NCBI GenBank assembly: GCA_905182985.1 | Contig: CAJJDN010000043.1 | Span: forward strand, 286,112 to 350,111 | DNA: 64,000 bases | Source of the DNA: Paramecium sonneborni | Lineage: Eukaryota > Ciliophora > Oligohymenophorea > Peniculida > Parameciidae | Reading direction: 5' to 3' | Part shown: positions 23,421 to 39,217 of the stretch, piece after piece | How positions within the stretch are numbered: the stretch's first letter is position 1 | How the letters are laid out: the number at the start of each line of letters is the position of its first letter | The notes under the pieces: generated by a model | Seen by the model: only the letters and a program-made list of their open reading frames with translations | Told to the model about the DNA's origin: nothing | Database searches by the model: none | Position numbers and translations under genes: made by a program

Positions 23421-26400
23421 ATGCAATAACAATATTCAAAATAAGAAAACTCAAAAGATTTTGAAGAATTTCACAATATTGAAGAGTTGAAAGAATTATT
23501 TATTTTAAATTCAATAAATGATGGAACAAGTTTTTAGAAAGTCATAAGATTGGGAGGTGATCATGGGTTGGCAAATTAATTGAAATCGCATCTATTAGTA
23601 GAATCAAAAATTAATTTAATTAGAAAGGAATAGACTCAGAAGCATAAGTGTAAGAGAATCGAATTAGATTTGGAAATAATGATCCAGTCGAAAAGGAGCC
23701 TGCAAAATTATGGGAATTAATATTAGAATGTTTTGGGGATACAATGCTTTAAATTCTGCTAATAGCAGCTTTGGTTAGTACTATAATTGGTATAATAAAT
23801 GAAGGTATAAAAACTGGATGGACAGAAGGGTATAAATTAAAATTGAATATTTAGAGCAACAATATTTTTAGCTGTTTTTTTAATTGTTTCAATAACAGCT
23901 GGTAATAATTATTTAAAAGAGAGATAATTTTAATAATTGAGACGTAAATTGGATGATGGAATGGTATAAGTAGTAAGAGGTGGAATAGTTGAGATATCAA
24001 TAAAAGAAATAGTAGTTGGAGATATATTATAATTTGGTATTGGAGATATATTTCCAGTTGATGGTATTATAAATTGAATTGAATATATAGGTATGATGAT
24101 ATAGGGTTCTTAGATAAAGGTTGATGAGTCACCAATGACAGGAGAATCTGATGAAATAAAAAAATTACCATATAATGAAATGTCTTAATAATAAATGAAA
24201 AATAGCAAAGATCATCATCATTATAGTCCCTTTTTAATAAGTGGTACTAGATGTTTAGATGGTAATGGATACATGTTGGTAATGCAAGTAGGTCAAAATA
24301 CAATATAAGGATAATTAAAATAATTATTAAATTAAGATAATCCTCCAACACCTCTTTAGTAAAAATTAGAAGGAGTGGCTGAAAATATAGGAAAATTGGG
24401 TACATTGGTGGCAATATTAACATTTATAGCATTGATGGGACATCTACTTATTGATGTTTTTATAGATCATAAACATGGATTATTAACTTTAAAATCATTG
24501 TAATTAATAATTGAAGCTTTTATGATTGGTGTAACAATAATAGTAGTGGCAGTTCCAGAAGGTTTACCTTTAGCAGTGACAATAGCTCTAGCTTATTCTG
24601 TAGGAAAAATGAAAGATGAATAGAATTTAGTGAAGAATTTAGCATCTTGTGAAATTATGGGTGGTGCAAATAATATTTGTAGTGATAAAACAGGAACTTT
24701 AACATAAAATATAATGTAGGTAACAGCATTATGGATTGAAAATCGCGTTTATTAGAATCAAGAAATTAATATAACATCAAAAATATCGAAATAATCGATT
24801 GGAATAATGTCTGAATCAATATGTTATAATTCAATAGCTAATCCAACTAAAGATAGAGATACAAATAGATGGACATAAATAGGTAATAAAACTGAATGTG
24901 CATTAATTGAATTATCAGATAATTTTGGATATAAATACTCTAATTATAGATTAAATGATAGAATTCTAAGATAAATTCCTTTTAGTAGTAAAAGAAAGAA
25001 GATGGTTACTGCTATTTTAAATCCATAAAATTAAACTATCAGGATATTTAGTAAAGGAGCTTCAGAAATTATTTTAGCTTAATGTTTTAGATATATATCT
25101 AATAATGGTACAGAAGTACTTCTAGATAAAACAAAAAAAGATGATATTTTACATAATGTTATTGAAAATTTTGCATCTCAATCACTAAGAACAATAGCCA
25201 TAGCATATAAAGATTTAGAACCTTAAAGTTAAGCAATAAAAGGATTTGTTAATGCAAAAGCACATGTACATCAAATAAATGAAGAGGAAATTGATAAAGA
25301 TTTAACTTTGATTGCAATAGCAGGTATCAAAGATCCAATAAGACCTGATGTAGCTAATTCTATAAGATAATGTACGAAATCTGGAGTGACAGTTAGAATG
25401 GTTACAGGAGATAATATAATAACAGCTTAATCTATTGCGTTGGAATGTGGAATATTAGAAAAGAATAGAGCATAATCAGAATTTGAAGTGATTGAAGGAA
25501 AGAAATTCAGAGATTTGGTTGGAGGATTAATAAATGGTAAAAATGAAGAAGGAAATGAAATAAAAGTAGTAAAAAATATGTAGATCTTTTCAAAAATAAG
25601 TAGAGAAATGAAAGTAATGGCTAGAGCATCACCTGAAGATAAATATTTATTAGTTACTGGTTTAATTTAAGAAGGTAATGTTGTTGCAGTTACAGGAGAT
25701 GGTACTAATGATGCACCTGCCTTAAAAAAAGCAGATGTTGGTTTTGCCATGGGAATTACTGGATCAGATGTAGCTAAAGATGCTGCTGATATAATATTAA
25801 TAGATGATAATTTTAGTTCAATTATTACAGGTATTAAATCTTAATATCTAATAGCTATGAAATGGGGTCGAAATATTTATGATTGTATTAGAAAATTCAT
25901 CTAATTTTAATTGACAGTTAATTTAGTTGCATTGTTTATGTCTTTTACAGGTGCTGTAATACTTAAACAGTCTCCACTTAATGCTATTTAAATGCTCTGG
26001 GTTAATTTAATTATGGATACTTTTGCTTCTTTAGCTTTAGCAACAGAACCGCCTTCTATTAAAGTTTTAGATAGATAACCTTATAGGAGAACAGATTAAA
26101 TTGTATCTCCAACTATGTATCGTACTATTGTTGGTGCAAGTTTGTATCAAATAGCTATTCTTACTTATATTTTATTTTTATTACCAAAATTCATTGATTG
26201 CTCTATTCCATAAGAATTGATTGGATAAAAAGTAAATATTTTATTTTATTCATTCAAAGTACCCACATAATGTAGTACAAATGAGTATCTTCTTTTAAGC
26301 ATTTGTGTTAATGCAAGTATTTAATTCAATTACATGTCGATAATTAGATTATCACACTAGAAATCCTTTTGCTAATTTTTGTAACAATCCTTTATTCTGG

Positions 26401-26730
26401 ATAGTACAAACCATTACAGTTATTGTTTAAGTTTTACTTATTCAATATGGAGGAAAATATGTTAAAGTTTCTCATTTAAATTTATTTTAACATTTATTAT
26501 GTGTTGCTTTTGGTATTGGCGGAATCATCTTTTCTATTCTATTTAAGTTCATACCAGAATAATTTTGTCAGAAAATTCAACTATTTAGAGAAGAAGAAAT
26601 CAAAACTGAAAAGATGGATGATACCTTAACAAGTAAATTAAGACGAAAGTCTACTATGCGTTTACATACTAGTTAAAGAAGTAAACATGATTTAGGAAGT
26701 ATGAAGAAAATGAGTTCGGATAAATTGTGA
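23421..26730 (+). CDS. Plasma-membrane-type Ca2+-ATPase (P2B P-type ATPase)
   Basis: A 1,067-residue P-type ATPase pumping Ca2+ out of the cytosol. Seen in order: N-terminal [34 protein letters not shown] before span 1; actuator motif [22 protein letters not shown] in span 4 (the Ca2+-site PEGL of PMCA); phosphorylation motif CSDKTGTLT (Asp near base 24675); KGASE nucleotide site; [22 protein letters not shown] hinge; and late spans with [21 protein letters not shown], the P2B NLIMDT signature. A C-terminal basic tail ([18 protein letters not shown]) could be a calmodulin-binding autoinhibitory region. Introns: 23598-23623 (26 nt), 23830-23854 (25), 24064-24090 (27, TGA-containing), 26232-26259 (28). 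Ends TGA 26728-26730. In Paramecium such pumps lie in the cell surface membrane. Confidence 0.96.
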
Positions 26731-26972
26731 ATTTATTCAATTATTATACAATTATTTTATCAGTAATTTATAACGATTATTCTCATTCAATAATATTAAT
26801 TTTAACATATCTCTATTAATTTTAAGAAATTTCCATTTTTACTCAACCATGAAAATAACTTTTCATTTCCTATAAATATGAAAATATTATTAAATAAAAT
26901 GTAGAAATTTAAACTTTATTTCTTAATCATTTCTCCACAATTAATAAAAACCAAAAATTTAATCAAAACAAA

Positions 26973-28356
26973 ATGAATTTTATCGTTTATTATAATATTT
27001 AACTTAAACAAAATCTATGTAAAAGTAATGATTTAATATTATTTGAAAGAGAAGAAGTGGAATTTACATTCAAGCATTTATGTTACAAATACACTTATGT
27101 CAATATTTAAGTTCTCCTAATCACACTTTATTAATTTTAATAGGCTCCTTTAGCCCTACCATTTTCATGTACCATATTGAATGAACTAATTATATGGATT
27201 AAATATTCTAGAGGATATACAACAGAAAATATTGAACACATTCTTAACATTTTATTTTACGTATTTTTTCTTATATGATTTAGATATATGTCACACTCAT
27301 ATATTATTTAGATCTAAACTACTATATTTTCAGCACTATATTTATTTTATTGTCTTTTATTTTCAAAGTATTTTGCGATAAGAAATAAAATCAACAACAT
27401 GAATATTCAACTATTTTAAGATTGGTATTTTTTATTTATATGATAGTGTAAAATTTTATACGAATTTTCCTTGTTGATAGCATTACTTTGTATCACATTA
27501 AAAATGAATTTATATGTAGAGTGGACATGGTCTTAAACCTTTTGGTGGTATTGGATGTTTTTAAGTGGATTAATTGGATTGACAATAACTTTTTTATTGA
27601 TATTAATTTCTAAATTAATTAGAATTAACAATAGCACTATAATAAACCACTTTAAAAATGAAAGTATATTCTGGAATATCTAAATTAGTTAAAACGATAG
27701 TATGGTTATTGTATACTTCAGCTTTAAGCAGCCTAATAGCAGCAGTTTGGATAATAAATACTTTAAATATACTTGGAATTAATCTTGAGATAAAAGTAGG
27801 AGATTTCTATATGTATTCCATAATATCAATGAATATTCTAATTTTTTGTACAATCTCATATGTCTTTTTCCATTCCATAGTTGAATTTGTTTTATCAATA
27901 AATTAAATTGAATCAAGAGATTAATCCCCCAAAACTGCAACTTAAAATAGAGATAAATAAATAAAAAAAGAGATAACTAAAACATCAATTTTTATGTAAA
28001 AACTATCAAGTGCTTATTTTCGATAAATAAAGGACTTAGAAGTTGTAGTTCTTAAAGATACAAATTAAAATGAAATATTAACAGAGAGAAATGTGAATAA
28101 TATTATACTTTAAAAAAATAAAAACTTCCCTCATGATTCAAATAGCAAGTGTATTATATGTTGTGAAAAATCTTCTAATGCAATTTTAATGAATTGTTGT
28201 CACGGAGGAATTTGTTATTAGTGTGCAGTGTAATTAGCATAGAAGTAGAAGGAATGCTTTCTTTGTAGATAGATAATTTCTACGATTTATGAAATTGATG
28301 AAAAGGATGTTAGTACATTAAAAAGAGTGATTTCAAAAACTAGAATTTCTAATTGA
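26973..28356 (+). CDS. Multispan membrane protein with a C-terminal RING finger
   Basis: A 416-residue protein with about six to eight hydrophobic segments (for example FSCTILNELIIWI, STIFILLSFIFKVF, WYWMFLSGLIGLTITFLL, SSLIAAVWIINTL, ILIFCTISYVFFH) and a cytosolic C-terminal C3HC4 RING: CIICCEKSSN, CCHGGICYQCAVQL, CFLCRQII. This arrangement is a common ciliate family of membrane E3 ligase candidates. Five introns were needed and all restore the membrane-span frame: 27111-27143 (33 nt), 27261-27283 (23), 27425-27446 (22), 27490-27519 (30), 27664-27688 (25). The frame beginning at 27658 is only the tail of this gene read across an intron. Ends TGA 28354-28356, 31 bp before the kinesin start. 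Confidence 0.8.
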
Positions 28357-28387
28357 TACTTTTTTTATTAATATTTTTAACAGTTTT

Positions 28388-30048
28388 ATGAAATCTCAAT
28401 TCGAAGTATACCTTAGATTAAAACCTTCAAGCAAGTAAAAGTTATGATTAAAAGAAGCTAATCTTAAAATGCCATGCAATACTAAATTTATCAAAATAAG
28501 AAATTACAAGTATTATTACCAAAACATGTTAAATTTGGATTGGTTAACAACAGTAGAGATAATTTAGATTTTAATTTTACTCATGTTTTTGATTAGAAAT
28601 CAAGTTAAGAACATGTATTTACCAATGTCACAACTCCTGTAATAAATAGGTATTAAACTATTTATTCAAATTTAGTTTTTTAGATGGTTATAATGCCACT
28701 ATATTTGCATATGGATAAACAGGATCAGGTAAAACTTATACAATGAGTGGAGCTGAAACATGGTAATTAAGAGGCGTTATACCAAGAGCTCTTTCTTACA
28801 TATTTGATGAAATTGATAAGAGAACAAAATTTGAATATAAAATCTATATTTCCTTTATGGAAATATATAATGAAAATGCATATGATTTATTAGAAAAAAG
28901 ACATTTGGAAACTCCATTGGAATAATGGAATAAAGTATCGATTTATTTAATTTATAGATAGCATTATTTGAAGATGATTAAAATAATATTCATTTAAAAA
29001 ATTTGTCTATTCATTAATGTAATAATGAATAGGAAGGAATTGATTTACTTATGATGGGAAATTTTATAAGATAAGTTAGCTCCACTCCTATGAATTAATC
29101 AAGTTCTAGATCTCATTGTATTTTTACAGTAACTCTTGAAGGATGTGATACCACAAGTGAGACTTGTTTTGTTAGCAAATTACATTTAGTTGATTTAGCA
29201 GGGTCAGAAAGAATAAGTAAATCTTAAGTAGAAGGTAATTTATTGAATGAAGCTAAATATATCAATTTATCTTTAACTTACTTAGAATAAGTTATTATAG
29301 CTTTAAATGAAAGAATGAAAGGAGCTAATAGATAACATATACCATATAGAAATTCTTTGATGACTACATTATTAAAAGATTCATTAGGAGGTAATTGTAA
29401 AACTGTTATGATTGCTACAATAAGTTCTGAAAATGATAACATTGAAGAATCATTGTCGACTTTAAGATTTAGTTAAAGAGTTGGACAATTAGAAAATGAG
29501 GTTATAATTTATAAATATAAATTAGATAAGGAGAAATGAAAAAGTAGATTTGGAAGCAGTAGTAAAAAGATTAGAATAAGAGAAATTAGTTTTGATTAGA
29601 GAATTAGAATAATATTAAAGAGGAGGAACATCAACTTCAAGTAATAAAAAAATATAATAATAATAATAATAATAACAAAATTTATTACCTTAATCAAGTG
29701 GAGTAACAATTAGTTAAAAAGAAGTGTAGGAGAAAGTAGAACTATATTTAAATGAAAGAATTCCTTCATTAGATGTAAAAAGTATAGAAGAAACATAAAG
29801 ATGCTTTGAAGCAATGAAAGATTTATATAATACAAGAATGAAAGAATATGTTACAGAACTTACATTTATTTCTGAAAAATTATAAAAATATGATGAAATT
29901 TTGACAAGAAAGTATTAAAAATGATTAATGAATTAGAAAAGAATAGAGTTCTTTCCTAGAATAAAAAGAGAATAGTTCACCTGAAATAGAAGTTTATAGA
30001 AGAAATGAGTCTCCATAAATAACATTTAAAAAAAGACCAAATTAGTGA
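28388..30048 (+). CDS. Kinesin, N-terminal motor, kinesin-9-like
   Basis: A 512-residue motor protein. The motor fills residues about 5-340: P-loop [20 protein letters not shown], switch [12 protein letters not shown], switch [17 protein letters not shown], and [23 protein letters not shown]. After the motor, [20 protein letters not shown] resembles the neck of kinesin-9 (KIF6/KIF9) motors, which work in cilia on the central pair. A pure run of TAA codons encodes a short polyGln (about 29653-29673), then a short coiled coil. Introns: 28435-28457 (23), 28650-28675 (26), 28935-28957 (23), 29501-29525 (25, GTTATA start), 29912-29936 (25). It is shorter than typical kinesin-9. Convergent with the LRR gene, 43 bp apart. 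Confidence 0.88.
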
Positions 30049-30091
30049 TAATAAATATATATATATTTGCTAATGTAATTAATTAACCATA

Positions 30092-31967
30092 TCAAATGTT
30101 CAAGGATGCTACTCTTCCAACTAATTCTGCTGCTTCTTCTTAACTTATATTTGATTATTTAGCCCAGATTGAGGCATTGACTTATGGGCCTAATAAATTA
30201 ATTAAAAAGCTTAATCCTTTTTAATTAACCTCTGTTGAATTCAAATTAACAGAAAGATTAACTAATATAGGTAAATTATGAAGGAACTATATTTTATAAT
30301 AATAATTTAATACTTTTCCTAATTTACGGGTACCTTATTCAGTAATTTTATTATAATGTAAACAAATATTAACACATTTTAATGAAACCCATTTGGCAGC
30401 TGAAAATTATTTATTTAAGCTAGTTAATGAATTATCAGTTAATTAATTTCTACCAACATTAATTGTTAATTCAACAAGACTATCAGCGAAATTGACTACA
30501 TGTTGAATTAATCCATTAAATCCATCATCTTTAATAGTATTGCTTTATAAAGAATATCCTGAAAAATTAAGAGTAAGTTTCTTAACTCCTTTGTATGTTG
30601 ATAAGGCTTCACCTAATTATTGAGCTGATTTACTATCTATTTAAGATTAACTAATAATTTATTTCAAAACAAAAATTACCTGAAATTAAATAAAACTCTT
30701 TTAACTTAACTTCCTCCAACAGATTTCACTGCTTTAGCAATATATTATACCGCTGAATTAACATTAGATTATTCTGCAAATACATTTACTTCTTCCAAAT
30801 TTGGTAATTTAACATCTTTAAATTCAGTGAAGAATTCTTTTGCTGAATTTACAGAAACTTATGAAGAAAATTAGAATGATAATACTTTTAATTATTCTGC
30901 TTAAGAAATAGCTATTAATTATAATTTAATTATAATACCTTAAGCAATATGTTATAATCCTTATGCTTTTCCATTTACTTTCCAATTTATTTATAAATTT
31001 AAAATACTGTTTAATTTTTATATTGATTCTGCAATAGATTTAGATTCTGCAACTGTAAAATCTCCAATATGAAGTACTATTTATGTTTCTGGAGTGATCA
31101 TTGTATTTAATAATAATGCAAATGCTTCTGCAGTCTCAATATTTAAATTAACAAAATTCTATTGTTAAATTGAAGAATCATCTTAGATGATGTTTAATAA
31201 TTGATCACCCAATTTCTTAATTTAAGAATTCCAAAACTTTAGAGCTAATTCTGTTTTATCTTAAACATCTTAATTTAAACTCTATTCTAAATTCTCTCTA
31301 TAAAATTATTCCTTAGTTTTATTCCATACACATAATTCATTTGGTGCATTTCTCCATGCTCTCACTTTTTTTGTTGTTGTAAATAAATATTCTGGTAATT
31401 CAGGGGATGCTCTTAATTATGAAATCTATTATTTTGTTATCAATTTTTTATACTTTATCTACAATCTCTTTTGGTTTAGGAATTGAAGCCTCCTATTCTG
31501 GATCACTTCTTAATACTGTTTATAAAGAATTATATGCTCTTTATACATTGTTACTTTCACCTTATGCATTTCCAACCAATTAAGATACAATGTTATTACA
31601 AGCATTCTCGTAACCTTATTATAGTTTTTAATTTAGTTATTTATAAGAGTTAACTTGTTCTTATACTTATCTTTCTTAATCTTATTTTTTTGAATAGAAA
31701 TTTTCAACTAATTTTTATGATTCACTATCTGGAACATAAGCTAATGGAGACTTTTTTGTCAAATCCCTAGTTAAATTTATATAACCTCTATTACTGTAAA
31801 AAATCTTAAATAACAACTAGATCTGATTTTCCTCCACTTTCAAAAGCTCCTTTACAAACATCTCGAGCTGTCAATAACTTGTTATTCAAGACGTCTTTTT
31901 ATTCAAAAACTAGAACAAAAGGTTCATTATCAGTTGGGTTCAATAATTGAGGGAATTCGAAATCCAT
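30092..31967 (-). CDS. Leucine-rich-repeat protein of the ciliate type
   Basis: A 596-residue protein starting MDFEFPQLLNPTDNEPFVLVF. The N-terminal 250 residues are helical and Gln-rich without a known domain. From about residue 270 onward, repeats of the kind L..L.I..G.N.LTD.GL..L appear (VKKLTLNFSGYSL, LVELTINVGRNQLTD, CVNICLHYNKITEQGTRKLGK, LVNLSVNLNSTEVNQKGLSFL), as in ribonuclease-inhibitor-like LRR proteins expanded in ciliates. It ends SQEEAAELVGRVASLNI. Introns: 31767-31794 (28), 31426-31453 (28), 30651-30679 (29). LRRs bind proteins; the partner is unknown. The opposite strand near 30100-30240 also stays open, but this strand has the conserved repeat pattern. Confidence 0.72.
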
Positions 31968-32836
31968 TAATTAAATATTTTCTCATCCCGCCTTCACTTT
32001 AAATTCAATTATATTGTATATTCTAATTCTAATTTATTTATCCAATGAAATTTAATATTAGTTATAATATATATCTCAATACTATTTAATTGTAATTAAA
32101 TATAAAAAAACCTATTAACCCTATATGTTTGTATCAAAAATATCTATGTTCATATTCCTTATCTATCTTATTCAAATATTATTCTCTCCTTGAATACTTC
32201 TATAAAAACCAAAGATTATAATACTTTTTTTAGTTCCTCTCTCTTATAGACAAAAATTTGAAAATATTTTAAATATTCAAAATTTACTAAAAGATACTAC
32301 ACATAAATCTAATGTTATTTAAAAATTTAACTAAAATTAAGATTATATTATAATTAAAAACATAATCTCTCTTTAAATTTATTGAGTAATAAATTAAAAA
32401 ATTTTTAAAATACAAGATCCTAATATCTAAAATTTAAAACAACTTATTAAGGGTTTAGATAATGTATAATGGTATTTCGATACTAAATTTTTAGTTTAAA
32501 TTAATAAAATTACTTAATTTTATTTTCCAAATAAATTAACTTTGAGATATAAAGTTTTTCGGCTAAAGGTATTAGTATTTAATAAATTTATCAAAACCAG
32601 ATATAATTATATAATTTTTGCATGTAGGTATTATTCATTGAATCTACTTATAATCAGGATAAAAGATTTTGATAGTGAAAGAAATATAATTTCAATCTTC
32701 AGTAAAGGCATTTTTAAAATTGAAGAAAGAATTAAAGACATAATATTATAAATAATTTAAAAAATGGAAAGTTTGGTTTATATTAATAATATTAGAATTA
32801 ATTTATTAATTATAATAATTTTATCAAAATTTATTA
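31968..32836. other. Divergent intergenic region, 870 bp
   Basis: Very AT-rich, between the LRR and coiled-coil starts. Short open frames around 32542-32958 read as Ile/Lys/Asn/Tyr-rich strings without pattern, and the later one lies in a different frame from the coiled-coil gene it overlaps. Nothing supportable is seen beyond presumed promoters. Confidence 0.5.
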
Positions 32837-34225
32837 ATGTTTTAACGAGAATAAAGAAATACTACAAGTTCTGGTTATTAAAGTTCTTCAAATGCATATA
32901 TTATGGCAATGAGAGCACTTTAGGAAAAAATAAAAGTAATGGAAACTTAAAAGTTTGATTTTTAACCTTCTAATAATATGAAAGTTAAAGAAGATGAAAC
33001 ATTGTCATAGCAAATACAAGAATTGAGAAATTAAAATGAAACATTATCTATGTAACTATAAAGACAATAAAATGATAAAGAAAATATTAATAATTATATA
33101 TTATAAATTGAAGCTTTATAATAGGAGAGATATACATAATTGAAAGAATATCAAGATAGGGTAGGAGATCTAATTAAAAAGATAGAAGATGGTAAGAAGG
33201 AGAGATAAGAAATGTAAAGTTAAATTGATTAATTGTAAAAGTAATTAGAATATTATAAAATAAATGAGAGAGGAATGATGTAGAAGGTGGATTAACAAAA
33301 ATTAGAGGAGAACTAAAAATAGATAGAATAAGTATTAGATTTGAAGCAGAGATTGGAATAAGGATAATAATATGTAAAAAAGCTAGAAAAGAGATATGAA
33401 AAATTATAAATTGAGAAAAATTAATTAGAATCAAATTATTTAGATTATAAAGACCGATGTCCATTGTTGAAATTATAAGAATATGAAAAATAAATATAAA
33501 CATATAGAGGTTAATTGGAAGAGAAAGAAAGAGCATTTTTAAGAATGATGGAAGAGATATCAAATTAACGTTAATAGACAGAGGATTAATTGACTAGAAG
33601 AATATAGGAATTATTAAATAAGAGTAATCAATTTTAATCTATAATACATAAATTAACAATTGAACTAAAAGAAGTAAGCTTAAAGTACTAGTAATTATAA
33701 TTAAGATTGGAATATGAGGAAAAAAATAATAGATAAAATAGAAATAAGTTAAGAAATGTATCTTATTCTGAAGATTAAGATCATTATATGGCAATAAATA
33801 AATTATAATAAAATTAGTAGAATAATTATAATATGAAAAGTTCAAATTTGAATTTTGAATATTTTTAACCTTAATATTCTTCTCCTAGATTTGAATAAAA
33901 TTTAGTGAAATAAAATGTTTTAAAACAAGCAATAAAAGATTATTTGGATGATATAAAATAAGGAACTCCTTATAAACTTGATATACATAACTTAAGTCAA
34001 GGAGATTAAAGTGTATAATGGTAGTAATCAAAAAAGAAATTATTGTCAACTCCTATGTCAGCAAGAAATAATGAAACAGAATAATAATTAAAATTATTGA
34101 ATGATAGATATGAGTAGTTAATTAGATAAGCTTAAATGTAATCAGATTTTAAGCAAAAAGCTTAAATTCGAAAAGAATTATTAGACATTGCTGAATAAAT
34201 AAAAGATTTTAATAAGAGACAATGA
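32837..34225 (+). CDS. Long coiled-coil protein, 462 residues
   Basis: Intronless frame from ATG 32837 to TGA 34223-34225. The N-terminus MFQREQRNTTSSGYQSSSNAY, then AMRALQEKIKVMETQK, is followed by almost 300 residues of heptad-patterned Glu/Lys/Gln/Leu coiled coil with dense TAA/TAG Gln codons, and a tail with Pro/Ser patches (YSSPRFEQNLV; STPMSARN). The short lead, RAL/EKI helix and coiled coil resemble ciliate centrosomal or basal-body proteins, but no family is assigned. The start is the first ATG giving the continuous frame; an internal ATG at 32978 is less likely because the upstream residues look coding. Confidence 0.7.
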
Positions 34226-34256
34226 AAATAAATCAAATTTTGAATAATTATATAAT

Positions 34257-36249
34257 TCACATCTATAATAATTTTTACTTATGCATCTCAGAATTAAGAG
34301 AGTGATAATTCATAACTTCTTCATTTGGAAATTTTCTTCTACAGATAGGACAAATATATAATATCAATCTAGTTTAAGCCTCAACTTAATTAATAATAGG
34401 TTTTGAAGGGGTTACTTTAACTTCTGGTTTTTTAATTTATTATAATTTTTCCCATTTTTTTAATTCTAATTCTGCTTTTTTTCTAATTTATGCTTCAGTT
34501 AATTAAGGTTGTACTTTATTTATAGATTTATTAGGAATAGGAGGTGGTTAATCATCTTCTTTATCAGATTTAACTTCTTCTTCTGCTGTTTCCTCTATTT
34601 TTTATTATTTTTTTTATTATTAAGATTATTATTGATTTGGTTATGATTATGATGAAAGTTTGGGAGTATATATTTTTTATGGAAGTTGTGACATTAAATT
34701 CATAGGTGGAGTAGATAAAGTAAGTTTCTATTCTTATTTAAGTATGATTCTTTCTTAAGCTAATTAAGCAGTTTAATATGGTGCTTAAACTATTGGTTAA
34801 ACAATAGAAACTTCTGGCATTTGAATTGGTATCTAAGGAATAGCTTATGTTTGTGATGATTATGTATGTTAAATAGTTGGAATTTAAGGAAGTTAATGAG
34901 GCATAGGTATTTGTATTGGCAATGGAATTTGCATTTATGGCTATTATTATTAGATAATATCTTATGGTTATTATGTTTACTATTATGGATTAACTTAAGA
35001 GGGAAGTTAAGATGATATTTATGAAGGAATCTATTGTTGTATAGGTCCTTAAGGTTACATCACAAATTAGTTATTTGGATAAAATCTAAATTTAGCCTTA
35101 TAGATTACCCAAATGGCTTTGAATGATCTTCATATCGTGAAGCTCTATTATTTCTTGAATATTAGATAATTAATTAATCACCATGAAGTCTGACTTCATT
35201 CTAAGTTACATATCTATAAACATTTTCTGCATCTTCAACACTAAAGAATTCAACAAAAGCAAAATCCTTTTATTCTTTCATTCTAGGATCTTTAGGTACT
35301 TTATTTTTGACTAATCTTATATCTTTAACAGCAGCAAGAGGTGCAAATATATCTAATATATCACTATCTGTGGCATCAGCAATAGACTTTATTTAATAAA
35401 GAAAAATAAATACTTTTGCTTTTATCATTAGACTAGTATTACATATAGAATCATCTGTAAATCCAGTAGGAGGAGCCATCATAACGCTCAATATTTTACA
35501 ATTAATATTCCTTGGATTTAAACATTTATTGCATTTATGTCTTTTTGCAAAATTCTCATATCCACATTTATCACATATCCAATCATAACTTGTAGGAGGC
35601 TAATTAATTAAACTATTTTTTAATTCATGTCTATTCTAATTATTATTATTATATTCATTACTCTTCTCAATCTACCACTAGTATCATCATAAAAATCTAC
35701 ATTAAGAGAATGTTCTCCTATTTATATTTTACCTTTTAAATTTATTAAAACCTTTCTTGCATAATCAACAGTGCAATATTTTATGTAAGCTTACCCAAAT
35801 GCATTTATGATAGATATTTCTTCATGAGGAATTACATTTGCTTCCATTGCTGCTTCATTAAAAGCACTATCTAATTATTACTTTGTTAAATCTTCTGGTA
35901 AATTTTCCAACAATAATACCATATTATCATGATTTTTAGGCCTATAACGAGGTATTTTTTCAGAACTTGATGATGATTCTGATTATGAAACAGAAACCGA
36001 TACTGAAGATGATGGTCTAGATATGCTTGATGATGAATATTTTCTATTTTTTCTCTTTTAATGACGATCCTTTCTTTTTCTATCATTTTTATTATCATAT
36101 CTATCATTATTTCTTTCATTATTTCTTTCATTATTTCTTTCATTATTACGATCATTATTTCTATCATTATACTTTTCATTTCGATCATAATTTGATTTAT
36201 CATTCAAATGTTTATTATTTCGATCATTATTTTTATGATGAAAATCCAT
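34257..36249 (-). CDS. RBM5/RBM10-like splicing regulator (RRM-RanBP2 zinc finger-RRM-C2H2)
   Basis: A 638-residue protein with the domain order of RBM5/RBM10. Residues 1-85 are an Arg/Asn/Asp/Lys-rich low-complexity head, including a 12-nt repeat (RNNE units). RRM1 follows (MVLLLENLPEDLT...), then a RanBP2-type zinc finger (DWICDKCGYENFAKRHKCNKCL), then RRM2 (ATDSDILDIFAPLAAVKDIRLV...FAFVEFFSVEDA). A Gln/Pro-rich middle comes next, and near the end a C2H2 finger CPICRRKFPNEEVMNYHSLNSEMHKQK, close to the RBM5/10 finger that recognises RNA or protein partners. The C-terminal G-patch of animal RBM5 is absent. Introns: 35636-35661 (26), 35387-35413 (27, a multiple of three without TGA), 35086-35108 (23). 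Animal relatives regulate alternative splicing; here the role would be in splicing of very short introns, by inference. Confidence 0.8.
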
Positions 36250-36584
36250 TTTTAATTAAAAATAATATTAAATAATCAATATTAATATTCACTTATATTT
36301 TAACAAAATAATAAGACTTTATTCATCAATTCTTATACTAAACATAATAACAAAAGTAAAATTAATTTAGTTTCTCAATCAAGAATTTTTAGGACTTAAA
36401 ATATTTCAACAGATATTAATTTTTCTCATAGTAAATTAGTTTAATAGAATAAGATTGCCTTATAAAATTATATGTGTTTTTACTATAATATCAACCAATA
36501 TTCTTATAGATTTATAGAATATTTATGATAAATTTATTTTCATTTTTTTTATAAGCATCCGTTTTATATAATTTAATATTGAAA
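36250..36584. other. Divergent intergenic region
   Basis: About 335 bp, AT-rich, between two start codons. No ORF or structure of note. Confidence 0.5.
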
Positions 36585-38980
<2,396 letters not shown>

Positions 38981-39217
38981 TGACATATATTAAAATAATA
39001 CATTTAATTATTTTACGAAATTGGTATCCCTATAGAATCAACATATAAAAGATAGAAAAATAAAATATAAATTCTCATATCTTAGAAATGATTGATTAGA
39101 GTATCTTTTGAATTTAACTATTTTTTTATTTTAAACAAAAATAGTGTCAGATAATAAATCACTCAATCCAGAAATTTACATTGAATCTTTATATCAGTTA
39201 GCGAGTTTTTAAGAATA

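Noticed and set aside
27658..27906. Independent 82-residue membrane protein
   Set aside because: It is the fifth and sixth exon region of the multispan RING gene read across a 25-nt intron, and it stops only under the standard code.
29640..29680. (TAA)n run in the kinesin-9-like gene as a possible stop cluster or intron
   Set aside because: In frame as a short polyGln between conserved neck and coiled coil; no splice sites flank it.
36027..36275. Tyr/His/Phe-rich plus-strand ORF
   Set aside because: Antisense of the Asn/Asp/Arg repeat head of the RBM5/10-like gene; composition is purely a shadow of the repeat.
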